A stretch of DNA of 64,000 bases from Limanda limanda (Eukaryota; Chordata; Actinopteri; Pleuronectiformes; Pleuronectidae): contig NC_083638.1 of assembly GCF_963576545.1 (NCBI RefSeq), forward strand, positions 27,379,900 to 27,443,899, in the 5' to 3' direction. Position numbers and translations under genes: made by a program. Below, piece by piece: positions 1 to 17,330 of this stretch (position 1 is the first letter of the stretch; each line of letters opens with the position of its first letter). The notes beneath the pieces were generated by a model. That model saw nothing but the letters and a program-made list of their open reading frames with translations, was not told where the DNA came from and ran no database searches.

Positions 1-278
1 TGGCTGCCACAGTGATCTAGAGGCTGGGCTTTGTGGGAGAGCTGCTTTTAGACAGAGGGACTGTCACTAGATTTATGCGGCTAATGTCAAAACAGCTGCT
101 GCCATGAATAGCTGAATGTGGCCTCGTAGTTAATATCCTCATCCAGACAGTGTCATTCAGGAAGTGCTGCAGGTGAGGGTGAAGACAATAGAAAGTGAAC
201 TCATTTTATAGTATAGAAAAACGTCTTTCTTTCTCTTTAAGTTTTTATCTCCCGCCCACACATATACGTACTTAAAAC

Positions 279-369
279 AAACACACACACACGCACACAC
301 ACACACACACACATGCACACACGCACACATGCACACACACACACATACTCACACACAAACACACACACC
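279..369. repeat. (CA)n microsatellite, interrupted
   Basis: Imperfect CA tract with ATGC and CG interruptions. It generates Thr/His- or Cys/Val-only ORFs, which are not genes. Confidence 0.95.
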
Positions 370-463
370 AGTTTCCGCTGGCAGCAAGTTGGCAAAGTGC
401 CAGCTGAGTCCATTCTGAGGCTTGTCTGCCATTTATGTTCCCAGCCCGTCCACAGGCCTTCCC

Positions 464-591
<128 letters not shown>

Positions 592-879
592 CTGCGTGCA
601 TGTGTCTTCCTGTGCACCAGTCCTTGGCATACATAGTCACATTTCCACACCCCACCTCCATCCGCACACCTTCCCATTTACCCATTCACACCGTCAAAGT
701 ACGCTACACACACACACAATCGGATTAGAAGGTTAGCTAAACCTGCTGTAACTGAAAGTATGCTGTGGGTAGAGTCTGATGGTGTCTTGGATTGTACATG
801 CTCTAGTGAGTTTTGTGTAAAAACAAAACAAGATGTCAAAAATCGTCTTCTGGTTCAGGACGTAGGTTTGATTAATGGC

Positions 880-1000
880 TGCTCCATTCCTCCATTCCAT
901 TTGTGCCATTGTCCTTGTGCAAGACACTGAACCCCAAAGTGTGTCTGATTGTTGTACTGGCAGTAGTGTTTTGTTGAACCATCCATCCTCCCTGACCTCC
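880..1000 (+). mobile_element. possible SINE fragment
   Basis: Contains GTGCAAGACACTGAACCCC, a phrase of the same SINE family, but no head or tail could be recognised. Confidence 0.4.
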
Positions 1001-1329
1001 TCCCTCCATAGACCTTGGATATTGAACCTGACATGACACTGTTGGGACACCTATAGGACACATTTACACTCAGTTTCACAAAGACAGACTTTAACTAAGG
1101 CTTAGTTCGATCAAGTCAGACTTTGATAGATAGACGCTTGTAACACGCGACCAGCACAAAAATGAAAAGAACTAAAAGAAAACAAACTTCACACATGTAG
1201 AAGACACAGAGTTTGTGGTAAGAGCAGTGACGGGCGCTGTAAACATGATCACGTGATCTCCCTAGCAGAGTTAACACGTCGCTTCTTGCCTCTGCCTGCT
1301 GCACCCGGCTGCTCCACCTCTCGCCTGAA

Positions 1330-1432
1330 TAATGCAGAGGATTTGATGCTGTTGATAATATGTCTGTTCAGAGAACCTCGCATTGCGTTGAGCATGTGTG
1401 AAAGACCAGTCCAGACCCAATTCTCCCCAATT
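1330..1432 (+). repeat. unnamed dispersed repeat, copy 1
   Basis: It shares ordered phrases (TGCAGAGGATTTG, TGTCTGTTCAGAGAA, GTGTGAAAGACCAGT, AGACCCAATTCT) with the copies at 34340-34480 and 55400-55640. Confidence 0.5.
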
Positions 1433-3637
1433 TAGCCAGCAGGCATGTTTGAAAACTGAAGCTGAATTCAGGGTAAATTCAGACTTCTTAAAAAAAAAAA
1501 AAAAAACTTACAAAGTAGACAGAACATATAAGTACTCAACATATTAAGTACTCAAAACATAATACATAGTACAAAATAGTTGCACTCAGGAGGCACACGG
1601 TGGGTTACCTCATTCAACTGATGACCTGTTATATTTCAAAGGTGTTCCTGCCATATGTATCAACACACATATGCCTAATTGCTTTATTGTGAGTTCTTTT
1701 AAACTCAAAATGACAGTGGCAATGTTCATGATTTGAGGAAACATATCATCTAGTAGAATAGTGTCTTATGTAATAGTTGTTGAACACCAATGGAGCTCTG
1801 AGACACAGATAAAACAGCCTGAATGGCCTGAGATGCATAGAAAACACGTGTTAGTAGCATGAAGCTATCGTAGGCTTTGGTCTTTTCATGGGGGTTGTTG
1901 ACAAAAAGAAAAGTAAAGGATATCATCTATATTTTTTATAGCAAATTCACTGACAGGAGCTCATCATTTTCAGAAGGTGAAAACGAGGCGTAAACATCAC
2001 AAACTTTGACATTAGGGAAACAATTTTACAGTGAAAGTTTCTTTTATGAAATGATCAGTATTTATCATTTCCTTTTTGCTGTTTAGCTGATCCATCCCAA
2101 GGTGATTTCCTGGAGGTTTAAGGACTTACAGTGGAATCACGTTGGACACTGAATGTTAGTCATCACGACACCTCAGCAATAAAGTTTGATCCAGACAAAC
2201 AGTGACATTTACTTTCTGACAGGATGTTGGCATTTGTGAAAATGCTTTTAAATCTTGGATGATAAGGGCTGACAGAAAATGTAATGCATTATGGATCACA
2301 AACATGCACTGAGCTGTAGGATTTAAAATGCAGTTATCTCATTACAAATCATATTAATGGTATCAGTCTGGTAATCAAAGCTTGGCCTCTCCTTGATGAG
2401 TGCAACAACTTCCTCATCTTCCCTCTTATTTGCTAGTGCAAACCCGAAACAGCAGTGACTCAGGGAAAAGAAGATAGACAGTGCAGCAGCTTAAGACAGA
2501 CAGCCCTTCTTCATTGCTTGCTTACTTAAGCTTAATTGTTTTACTTAGCAGGATTGGAGATGTCTGAGCTGACAATGTTTACCCAAATAATGTTTTCCTT
2601 GTTGTAAAAGTCTTTACACCTTAAGCCATTCCACTCTGATTATTTGTCATAGCACAGCATGGCAGCAATGTTTTCAAAGTCGTTTTACTGTGTACAGACT
2701 GTGCTGTAGAAAGTACATACATATTAAAGATAAAGTGTTTACAATACATAATTTTTTTTAATTTGACCTTGAATAGATAAAACCACATTAGCCCAATCAA
2801 GCACTGAAACACAGATGCAAAATATATTTAATTCGAGAAAATCAGATGGTGCTGTTTACAAATGCAATCTTTAACTTTTCTCATTTCTAATGCCTGGGAT
2901 GTTAATAACGCCAGAAACACTAGTATGATGGGTAGGGCAGAGTATTAATATGTCTTTTAAAATATGACTTTAACCACTCCTATTGTGCAAAACAGAAAGA
3001 AAAATAAACTGTTGTGTCAGGAAACATTGAGTAAATCATGTCAGCAGCAGCCTGAGCACCTCAGACACAAAGACAGGTGAGCTGCAGGCTCTCTGATTTA
3101 AACAATAATACAAGAAAAACAAGACAAAAATACATGTTTTGATGTAATCTAAAGATTCCCTTCACGCCACTGTTGCTCTGTCATAAGACTTGTGTCACCA
3201 AAATCAACAGACTTAGAGGAGGACAGAGATGCAGAATCTCAGGTGAGATTTGAGAGTCGCTCACAGCAAATTGTTGCTTTATACTGAGTTCTTGAAAGTC
3301 TATCACATCAAGGTTTCTATCAAATAAAAAAAGTAAAAAATCTGCCTCAAATCAAACAAAAACAAGAAACAGAAAGTTTCAGAGAAGTAATATTTGGAAA
3401 CAGAGCCAGGCTCTGTATGTGTGTGAGCAGACACATTTGCATGGGAATGAGAGTGAGACAGAGAACAAGTGTGCATATTATTTTTGCCACCGGACAAACA
3501 ATGTCCCTATCAACCCTCTGCCCTTGATGCAAGGTTGATCTAACCTGTTGTTGGCAACAGCCTTCTATTTAGAGGACAGATACATCAGCGTTATTGATCT
3601 TCTCATCTAACTCTTGGCTAGAAGGCAAATAAACTCA

Positions 3638-3664
3638 TCCCCCCCACCCCCCACCACCCCCACC
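3638..3664 (-). repeat. C-rich tract (G-quadruplex-capable on minus strand)
   Basis: Runs of C separated by single A (CCCCCCC-A-CCCCCC-A-CC-A-CCCCC). The minus strand offers at least four G3 runs with short loops. Confidence 0.7.
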
Positions 3665-5413
3665 TCAACATTTTTTACTTTTTTCTCCATCTCAAAATGT
3701 CAGAGAATACATCTAACGTTGCAGCAGATTTTCTAGACTTAAAAACGCTCGGGAATTTAAGGTTTTAGCTTTCTTATCCATCACTGGATTGTTGAGTCAT
3801 ACATTCAAGATGGCGGCTCAGCCTGATTACCTGTGTAAACGATATGTAGAGGGCTCCGCACACGTCTTATTTGGTTCATCAAGGTCACAAACTAAAACAA
3901 ATGACTCACCTGTGCAGAACAAAATGTAGCTTTGTTTTCAGAAATGAACGTGTCAGATGATGAGACTGGTTCTGACTGGTGGTGAAAAGAGGCACTACAG
4001 CTGAAAGGAAGTGGACGAAAAGAAGAAGCTAAGAGAGAGAAAGAACGATAGACAAGCAAGAACAACGCAGCTCAAGGACACGTCCTGTTTGTGCTTTTTG
4101 TCACTCGTCCAAATATCCGCACTTGAGAGCGTAAGTGGAAATAAATCAGCCGGCGAGCCGCTGTGTGCGAATGTGAATCAGCAGTGTTTGTGCGTGCGCG
4201 AGATAGTAAGAGAAGGAGAACAAACTCATTTATTACAAACGTACCAGACAGATTGAGAGTGAAAAACCATCCGTCATCTCTGACCCCGCCCCCAACCTGA
4301 CTCCACCCTACCGAGCCTCCAGTCACATTGTCCCATCTTCAACAAGTACCAGAAACCTGTACGGCCATTATCGGTGACCTGTCTGCACTGGACAAAGCGC
4401 TACATCAGTCGTCCGCCATTGTGCTTTGTTCCATCTTCTTCTGAGCCTTTTTTTAAACATTCATTTGAAAGTGTCATTTAATTTTTCTTCCTTTGCACTC
4501 CATCTATCACACTCATTGGTTTATCCTCCTCTTTCAACCTCCCTTGTCCCTGTGTTCTGCGTATTCATTTAACTCTGTGGCACAACGTATTGTGGTGAAT
4601 GCTAATAGGTTCCCACACTCACAAGGTACAATATAGTGGAGAGCAAAGGACTGTGTGTGTGTTTGTGTGTGTGTCTGTGCACGCAGTCAGTCCACAGTTC
4701 CATTAGCCTGATGGAGTTTCTATTAAATTAGAAACCCTCTCTCTCTTTCCCCCAATCACATTAGTGCTCTTATCTCATTTGCGGAGGTTCTGCAGGCAGT
4801 GAGGGGCGGGGCAGTGGAGGGGGGAGTTATGATCTGAGAGCGGACAGGAAAATGACAAGCCCTTGTAAATACAGGGAAGCAGGAAGGGCAATTGATGTGT
4901 ATCTCCACCATGCATGTGCATGTACTTGCCTTATATCCTTAGCTCAGGAGTTTCATATGAAGATCAAACATTAGAGTAAGTAGCAAAATTAAATTAAAAA
5001 AGTAATTTTAGGTCAGTATGAGGGTGAGGGAGGCAAACGTTTTGTTTAGTATACATTCACAGTTATGCGGATATAATGTGTATTAATTCTAAAAGACAGA
5101 AATTAAATTGCAGGAAATGAGGGGAGCCTGAAAGTCTCAAATAGATCCTGCAACTTACTAAAACAAGACAAATAAGCAAACTCACAAACATCAGAAGAAC
5201 AAACAATATATAACCATGTGTGTGTATTTGTGTCTTTTTACTACCACTTATCCTGGGATGTCCGGACTCCGGCCCGGATGATAAAGGTAATGAGTTTGTG
5301 GAAACTTCAAGAGATGACTGAGACACGAGAAAAGAGATGGATGCATGGAGACAGACTTGCATATACTGAGACAACATGTCCCTGGAATGTCTAATTATCA
5401 GTGTGTCAGCGGG

Positions 5414-5434
5414 TTTGTGTGTGCGTGTCTGTGT

Positions 5435-5493
<59 letters not shown>

Positions 5494-5517
5494 TTTGTTT
5501 GTGTGTGTGTTTGTGTA
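5414..5517. repeat. (GT)n microsatellite
   Basis: GT tract with TTTG and TCTG interruptions. Confidence 0.95.
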
Positions 5518-5639
5518 GGCGACAGTGAGCCATTAGCCAGGTATAAATTAAGGTCTGCATCAACAGCAACTATTCTAATAATGACTGGCTTGGCCACAGA
5601 CAAACTAATGTACCAGTGGCGTCTGCTATGTCCCTTTTA

Positions 5640-5647
5640 GTGTGTGG

Positions 5648-5679
<32 letters not shown>
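5640..5679. repeat. (GT)n microsatellite
   Basis: Short GT tract. Confidence 0.9.
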
Positions 5680-5680
<1 letters not shown>

Positions 5681-5807
5681 GCTGTGTAAGGAAACATCTA
5701 TCCTCAATTTTCCAAGGTGACACTAGGTCGCCATGTGCAGACATCCCTTATAATGCACTTCTGCCAGCGATAGGGTTTCTCTGTTCTGCTGAGAACTGTG
5801 TCAGACA

Positions 5808-5808
<1 letters not shown>

Positions 5809-5849
<41 letters not shown>
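5809..5849. repeat. (CA)n microsatellite
   Basis: Uninterrupted CA tract of about 41 bp. Confidence 0.95.
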
Positions 5850-5851
<2 letters not shown>

Positions 5852-6024
5852 ACATCCAGGTCAAACAGCATCCATAACAAAATACTTGACCTCATATACG
5901 CTCAGTTAAAACATCTCAAGTGTAATTTGCTTGCTGGTAATAACATGTTGTTCAGTTTGACTTTCAAAGAGGAATTTTTATATTTTCAGATAAAGGCCTC
6001 CTCATTAGAAACATGTGGACTCAC

Positions 6025-6027
<3 letters not shown>

Positions 6028-6121
<94 letters not shown>

Positions 6122-6142
6122 CACACACACACACACACACAC
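6028..6142. repeat. (CA)n microsatellite
   Basis: About 115 bp of CA with one phase slip near 6120. Confidence 0.97.
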
Positions 6143-7037
6143 TTTCAGTAAACAGTCCCTTACCTCAAAATCCCTCTACCACATATTGAAACCTGTAGTG
6201 GTTACAGGTGGTGACCTCATCTCTTACCTCATGTGTTAAGCCTCTGTGATTGGTTAATGGTTAACGTGTGCCACTTTGTTCCATCTGTCGTAGTAATTTA
6301 CCCTCTCTTTTTGTTCCCCTCTCTCCTTAACTCCTTTTCTTTCTTGTTTAAACCATCCATCTTTTTTTCAACCTTTGTTCTTGTCAGCTGGTTTTGATTG
6401 TTTCCTCTGTTATTACATTCAGATGCCTAAAGTCACTCTGTATCAAATTTAACATGATAAATAAGGTCCTCCACAAGTAAAGCAGACAAGAGAAAAGGTC
6501 TCTTTAAGTGATTCATTCGTTTTAAAGGCCCGTTCATCTTCTGCTCGTTTTCCATTCTGTTATCGGTGGCCCCACATTTTTTTCTTATTCTGTGCCTACT
6601 ATGATTATTTTCTATTTGGTTTCTGTTTTTTTATTTCTGCTTCATATCTGTGCTACACTTCTCTAACTTTCTGAGGACGATTATTCAGAACTTATCTAAT
6701 GTAATCTGAAATAATTGTAATAATTAATTAATAATGATAACAACAGGCTTTATTATGATTCTTAACCAAATTAGAAAATGTTTCACAAGAGTATAAAACA
6801 AAAATAAAACAGCAATAGAAAAACAATAAAATGAAATAAAAATGTGGATAAAAAATACTATATCGTACTGATACTTTATTTTGAAACCTAACTCTCAATG
6901 AACTGGCAACCTTTTAACTCCTAAGCATGTTACAATGCAGCAATAGAATAAAGGTCTTGATCAAAATAACACTATTCATCTGCCCCTGGATCTTAACTCT
7001 GTCTACATGTACACTGGGAACTGACCCTCAGGGTTTT

Positions 7038-7046
<9 letters not shown>

Positions 7047-7071
<25 letters not shown>

Positions 7072-7079
7072 TTGTGTGT
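7047..7079. repeat. (GT)n microsatellite
   Basis: Short GT tract. Confidence 0.9.
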
Positions 7080-7786
7080 ACACAGGAGGTAGACAACAAG
7101 CTGTTACAAAATAAGCTATTGTACACTTCTCGGGAGCACAAAGGACAAAGACTTTATTATCATTACCACTATGCTGATCGATAGGCCGTCTCTGTCCTGA
7201 CCCCAAGTCATCCATCTATATGTCTATATTTGTGTGTGTGTTGTTGCTCCCAGGGTCTCCTGTCCTTGGGTCCTGGGAATCAGACACAGTAAACAGCTGG
7301 GGTCATTTGGGAGGAGGGATGTATACTCTGTAGGTTTGGTCATGGTCAAAGACACTTTACAGTTGGATTGGGACAGAGAAAAAGTAGCATGGGGATGCAT
7401 GGGGATACTCACAATGAACAGCAGCGAGGAGCTTTGTGTGACCGATGTGAGTTTCTTGTCGAGTAACACAGAAACAGAAGGCCAGTTTGTCCATGGTGAG
7501 ATTAGCAGCACAGGATGATGTGCTCACCTGATTATTATCTTCACACAGAGTGATACTAAATATCAGAACAAATGTGGACTCGTTTTGGAAAATTGGTTCA
7601 ATTGCTGTCTGGTGACGTCAAAGACCACCTTCATACCTGTTTGATATATAGCTACTCATAACCAGTCATATAAACGGTTTCCATTATGATATAAGATATG
7701 CTAACTGCTGGCCAGTGGAAGGAGTTGACAGAGACAGACGAACTGTTCCCTTCAGTTTCCAGTCTGAGACATAGGGCCTTGGCCTT

Positions 7787-7893
<107 letters not shown>

Positions 7894-9802
7894 AATAAAA
7901 ACAGGCTCCAGGTCAACAATGTCAAATCCATGTCGTTGGTAATCGAGTTTGAGTGGTCTGCTGTTTGTTATCTGCTCTTGTAAGACACATACTGTCTAGT
8001 CTATTTTCTTCTGAGAGATTTCTATTAGTCCACAAAACACATGAGACCTGTGTCTGTCTTTTATACCAGCGCCTGTGTCACTACACAATAAAATCCATCA
8101 GAGAACACAGTCAATGTAAAATGTGAATAATAGAACATACAGTTGGGATAAAAACAGCAAATATGTAGAAACAACATGGGAGATAATATCAGCTTTTCAT
8201 ATATCTATCTATCATCTGAATAAGATGAGCAAGCAAAATGAATACAGACACAGCAATACGCCAGGGTGGAATGATGCAGGAGAAAAGAGGCTCAAATCAT
8301 TTGAAGGTCAACTTTTTCCCTGCAATCGTGTCTCACCAGGAGATTGTTAAGGATGATGGGTAGAAAGACCACATGACTTTCACACTCAGACGGGGTTTGC
8401 CTCCAGAGTTCTGTCTGTGGCTAGATTAAGCCACCAGAGGTTAGGGAAAGATGGTGGTTCTGATTATGAACATGTTGTGACCTTTTTTTATATGAAACCA
8501 GACCTGCTAGATATGTATGGGACGCCGTTATTCTCAACCAATGGCAGTAACTGAAATGTTAACTTCTATCTTAGGTTGAAGGAGGGGTTTACCTTGAATA
8601 ACCCATGAGAGCAGTTAATATGACATTAACCAGCTGACAGATTTATAGCCTCACAGCAACATTCTTACGTGCACAGCGCTGTAAATGTTTAACAAAAACG
8701 TGAATCACAAAGTAGAGCCTTATGGAAAATGAATAAAATAGAGTTTCGCATCTCTAGCTCCAGTCCTTCTCAAGATTAAGGATTTTGACATCCATAAATT
8801 CACTTCTTGTCCTTGGGACTGTGTGTGCTGAATGTTCAACTACCACTTGGGTTTTAGTGAGCATGCATGTGTTCTTAACCGATGTCAGAATGAATAAATT
8901 GAGCTGGTCAGATGTCGTCCCACAGTCTTGTGGGCTGGGCTCACCAGAATCCTCCATGTTTCAGTTTGAGGGTTCCATGAAATTTAGCTATGCACATACT
9001 CTACCTGTGTCTTAAGGCCACTTCAGATAATATATAACACTGCTGAACTCTGTAACCTCTTCTTTTCAATGGCTTGCTCTGTGCAAGGACAGTTTCTTTG
9101 TCTGCTGAGCAAGTGTTCTACAATGTTGAGCCCTGTGACGAACACACACGCATTCAAAAGAAACAAAGAATCCAGCCAGGTACAGAACTGAGCCCAAGAG
9201 AAGAACTATAACTATATACAATCCATAGTGTGTGTCGGAGTTCTGTTTCGAGTCAAGAAGACACGTCAGGTAGCACGTTGTATGTAAGGAGGGCTGTGCA
9301 CTGAACCCTGGGCCAAGTGCAGTGCAAACCCCTTTCTATCTGAAAGGGCCTTCACATGAGACCTAGTTAACTTCATTTATTACATCAAGAACACCTTCAA
9401 ATGTGCAGTGTCTTCAATAGGTAATACTACAAGTTCATTGAGATAAATCAGCACTTATCATGACCGCATAGTGTATTTTAACTTTGATAAATGAATTAGT
9501 ATTATAAATTATCTTTATTTATAAGTATCTCAAAATTAGCATTTACATTAATAGCCTTTTTAAACAGAATGATATCTAACAATGGTTTGTCCAGAGCATT
9601 TACGAACGTAATTTAATGTAATTAAACGATTCAACCCTTTCCTGGTGATCTTGGTTATTTGGGGTCACCTATTTACTGGATGTTGCGGTTGTGTTTGATT
9701 ATTTTCCAGCATTTCCCATCATAAATGTGCGAGAAACAGGGAGGTGACGACAATGTTACATATGCATCATCCTGTCTCACCACAGCCCATCCTTAAGACG
9801 CA

Positions 9803-13327
<3,525 letters not shown>

Positions 13328-13354
13328 ACACACACACACACACGCACACGCACG

Positions 13355-13404
<50 letters not shown>

Positions 13405-13413
13405 CACACACAC
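13328..13413. repeat. (CA)n microsatellite, interrupted
   Basis: CA with CG and AAAC interruptions. Confidence 0.95.
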
Positions 13414-13611
13414 GGCCTGTAGTCCACTTGCTGAGTGAAAAATAGCCACTGAATCATGGCATTGATCTTTGCAGAGGAAATAGTATTGAATTAATATGTA
13501 GGTCCACTATCAATGATGGGGGACTTTCACTATTAGCCAGACTCCTGGGAATTGATCAATTCTCTTAAAAGTGGCTCAGTGTGGTTTAATACGAAGCTCA
13601 ACATTTCATGA

Positions 13612-13612
<1 letters not shown>

Positions 13613-13674
<62 letters not shown>
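13613..13674. repeat. (CA)n microsatellite
   Basis: A pure CA tract, followed by two short CAGTAACAGACACA units. Confidence 0.95.
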
Positions 13675-13678
<4 letters not shown>

Positions 13679-13995
13679 CAGACACACACAAACAGTAACA
13701 GACACACCCATGAGCAGAAGAGGTAGCAGATACATGAAAGATGATACGCCTGTTAACTTATTGACCTTTCAATGAACTACTGTCGGTCTACCACCCCTGG
13801 CGCAGTGTCCCTGTGTGTTGGCCGAATAGCGAGACGTAATTACCAGACTCATATGGAAATCCTTTGAAACACAAGAGAATTGGCTCAGTCAAGCAGGGTA
13901 GGCAGACGCAATCTGATGAATCTCCTGCAATTTACATAAATGAAGACATGAAAGAAGAAATTTCAATATAAAAAGCCTTGTCTGTATTGTCTGAT

Positions 13996-14002
13996 TTGTG
14001 TG

Positions 14003-14046
<44 letters not shown>

Positions 14047-14051
14047 TGTGT
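13996..14051. repeat. (GT)n microsatellite
   Basis: GT with two CG interruptions. Confidence 0.93.
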
Positions 14052-14407
14052 CAGAGAGAGGGAGAGAGGGAGTAGGTGGAAGCAATTACAGGGACATCAA
14101 CCTACACTAGAGATTGAGCCTCAGATACATGGATGAATAGCTTAGTCTTTCATCTCAAACGTTGACAACATCTGCAGCTGACTGTAGGTTTTACTGTACG
14201 TTCACAGCAAGTCCAACACACACTCACTGCACACTCTCATGTGGTCTCATGAAGACAGTCCACAGGCCCAGTGATGTAGCAGCTCACCAGGACTTGACCC
14301 ACACTCTGTCCTTGTAGCACATTCTGCAAACATTTCTCAGCTCCATACTCAGGGTTCACTTTCATAGACAGACATTCTGAACAGATATAAGTGAGCATAA
14401 GCACACG

Positions 14408-14630
14408 TGATGTTCAGTGGTTAGCGCTGTCCACTCACAGCAAGGTTCTGGGTTTGAACCTCCCACAGAGACAGGAGATGGTGACTGGAGATTAGAGGTG
14501 TGTACGTGATGGACTGGCAGCCTGTCCAGAGTGCACCGCTCGTCCAGTGGAAGCAGTGATTGGCTCCAGTGCACCCCCACTTGTGACCCACAAAGAATAA
14601 GTGGTATGAATAATGAATGGCTGGATAAGC
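14408..14630 (+). mobile_element. tRNA-derived SINE, different family
   Basis: It starts with GTGGTTAGCGCTGTCCACTC and GTTCTGGGTTTGAACC (tRNA A- and B-box-like), then GATGGACTGGCAGCCTGTCC and a tail AATGAATGGCTGGATAAG. This is the typical layout of a common fish SINE ending in a GGATGG/ATGGATGG-type tail. Confidence 0.7.
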
Positions 14631-17293
14631 ACCTGCCAGGGTGAGACACTGGAGGACATGAGCAGAGTCTGTAACTGTGTTCCAATTCCTTCTTCACTGG
14701 CCTTACACAGGATTAATATAACAAATATAAACAAAACACTTTCAACTAAGGCAGTAATCCTTAGCTACAGCACTTTAATCAGATTGCCCCCTATTGCTTC
14801 CACAGAGATATAAGATGTCCATGTATCCATTTACATAGAAAACCACTAAAACCATTCAGCATTATGTCAGTGTAATGCTAGCTAACAAGACAACACTTGG
14901 GATTAATCCAGTACATAAACCCTCCAATTAAACAGTTACTTGTACAATGTTGTTCAGCCATTCAACAGACTTACAGAAAGTTGATGAGTATTTTCCAATG
15001 AGCTTTGAATATTTGGATACTAGTATAAAGCAGATTGTGAGCAATTTACTTTATTGAATACTTTTGTCTCACCACATTAGCATGATGTGGGGAATAATAA
15101 CTCAGTGTTAAAGTATGTGCACAGTATGTAGCGGAGGAGTGAAGAACGTGTGCTTGTCTCTCATGTCTCATATTAATTAAATGTTGTATCATTTAGTGCA
15201 ACAATCCCCTGTGCCCCTGCTATTAGCTGACCCTGACAACCGGTCTCCTTGGTAACACTGACTCATTTCCTGGTTAGTGTGACAGTGTGATGTGAACCAG
15301 GGGCTGGCACTCAGTCTAGCCTGGAGCATGGACACAGTTTAAAGACAGGAAATTGGATAATTAAATAATTAAATAAACATGCTTTGTTTCATTAGATTTA
15401 ATTTTTCTATATTTTATAATTTCACTTTTCATGACACAGATGCTGTGACCAGTTTTCCCTCCCCTTCTTTCAACCAATAGCATAATCACATGCTGGCATT
15501 TAAATGTAATGGCTTGGCTTTAAATTACACAAACAAACCTTTCAGTATGAAAACTCTTCATCAGATGCACAAAGCAATCCCGTGCTTTGTGGTTTTCAAC
15601 GGCCACATTTTTATTGTTTGCAAAAAACGTTGGAAAGTGCTGATTTGTGTGTAAAGACAGGATGTGAAGAATCATACACTCACTCTACCTCGAGCCCCTA
15701 TGGATCACCTCAACTCACTTTAAGCAACTGCATTTGCTCCCGGCTGTGGTTTGACTAATTGGTCGATAAATAATTTAAGAGTTTCATTCCAAAATGACAT
15801 ATCCACAATTTGAACAGATGTCATGCCAGCTTTCACACAGAGATTGATTGAGTCATTTCAAGCAAATGATGGTACTCTGTTAGTGCTGGACTGACAATGT
15901 TATAATACGTTTGCAGACCAGATCCACATAAATACTATTAAACATATTCAATGATAGAAATGGATGGTATTATGTGGGGAGAGTCTGTGTCCACCATACA
16001 CCATACAGAATAAGTGATAAAAAATCAAAGTGATGTTAGATGTTTTCATGTGCAAGATGAATGCTCCAGTGAGAACAGGTCAGGATGGAGCTGCCAGTCT
16101 CCTCACTAATCATGTCCCACACTTGGTTTTGTTTGTTTTCACTGGAGAGACGACAGCGAGGATCACGGCACAGACATCTCGCCATTTACCATGAAGGACG
16201 ATACGCCGGCTCACCTCCCACAATGCTCTGTGCCAGGGGGACGGGGCAGTGGATTGGGTGATCTCATGACTTGGCAAGCACTCACTCTTTATAACCCCCC
16301 TCCCCCCGCCCCCCCAACGCACAAGCATGCCCCGCAAATCACAGGCAGCAGTGGTGCTAAAGTGGTGCTAAATCACATGTGCACAGATAATTAACCTTCT
16401 CCAAGAAGATGGCCAGTTTTAATTTCGCTTTTGAAGGCGGTGATGAAAAATATTCACTGGCGGTAATTTCCCTCATGACCGAAATTAAATAAAAATTGTA
16501 CGAATGATCAATTGTAAACAAAACAGCCAAATGGTATTTCGGGTGTGGGTTAGGTTTTGCATTTAACAGGTGCCACATTTACTAGGGACAAATGTACATC
16601 ACATAGCACCAACACTTTTCTGTGCTGAACATTAAAGCAAACAGTGGCCAATGTGCATGTCCAACCAATGTGGGGCAACATTAGCATTCATCTACAGTCG
16701 TGTGTCAGACGACCAGATGTCCACTATTCACTCTTTCTAGCTCTGATTGGGGTCTCAATCAACTCCTGTCTCTTTAGCTTCCAAATGTTCCCAGTGTGCA
16801 GCAGCTGGTCACTAACTTTGGATACAGTTTGTTTACCACAGCCATTTTGCTAAAAGCAGCTGCCTGCTGTGACCGATGGTACATTATACTTCCTCTGACC
16901 TATGATCAGACAACAACTACAAAAATACATGAATATATTGAGCAATTGACTAAATCTCAATTTCCCTAAATCTGGACGACAACAAACTATTACCGAGCAT
17001 TGGACCAGTTAATCAACCCTGGTCACTGTGGTTTGGTTCTATAGCAGTGGTGCATTCCAGTGAGCTGGCTGTGCAGATCCTGGTCTTTGTTTGTTAACTG
17101 GAAACGCCCAATTGTTGGTCCAGGTGTTTGCACAGCAGGGGATGGAACTGTGAAGCCGTTCGCTGACGGCAAGTGTCATGAAGATAACACATGTCTGTCA
17201 GGCCAACAGTCGATTTGTCAATGTCAAGGACAAATGTCTGTAAAGTAAAACGCTCAGAGCAGTTGAAGGAGCAAAAAACTAGGAAATGGGAAG

Positions 17294-17330
<37 letters not shown>

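Noticed and set aside
5063..5569. 168-codon ORF on the minus strand with LSSGPESGHPRISG
   Set aside because: It includes a microsatellite. The unique part resembles no domain I know, and no splice sites give a better model.
14408..14470. Possible tRNA gene (A- and B-box-like sequences)
   Set aside because: No cloverleaf or acceptor stem closes. It is the head of a SINE; the same holds for 28427 and 19862.
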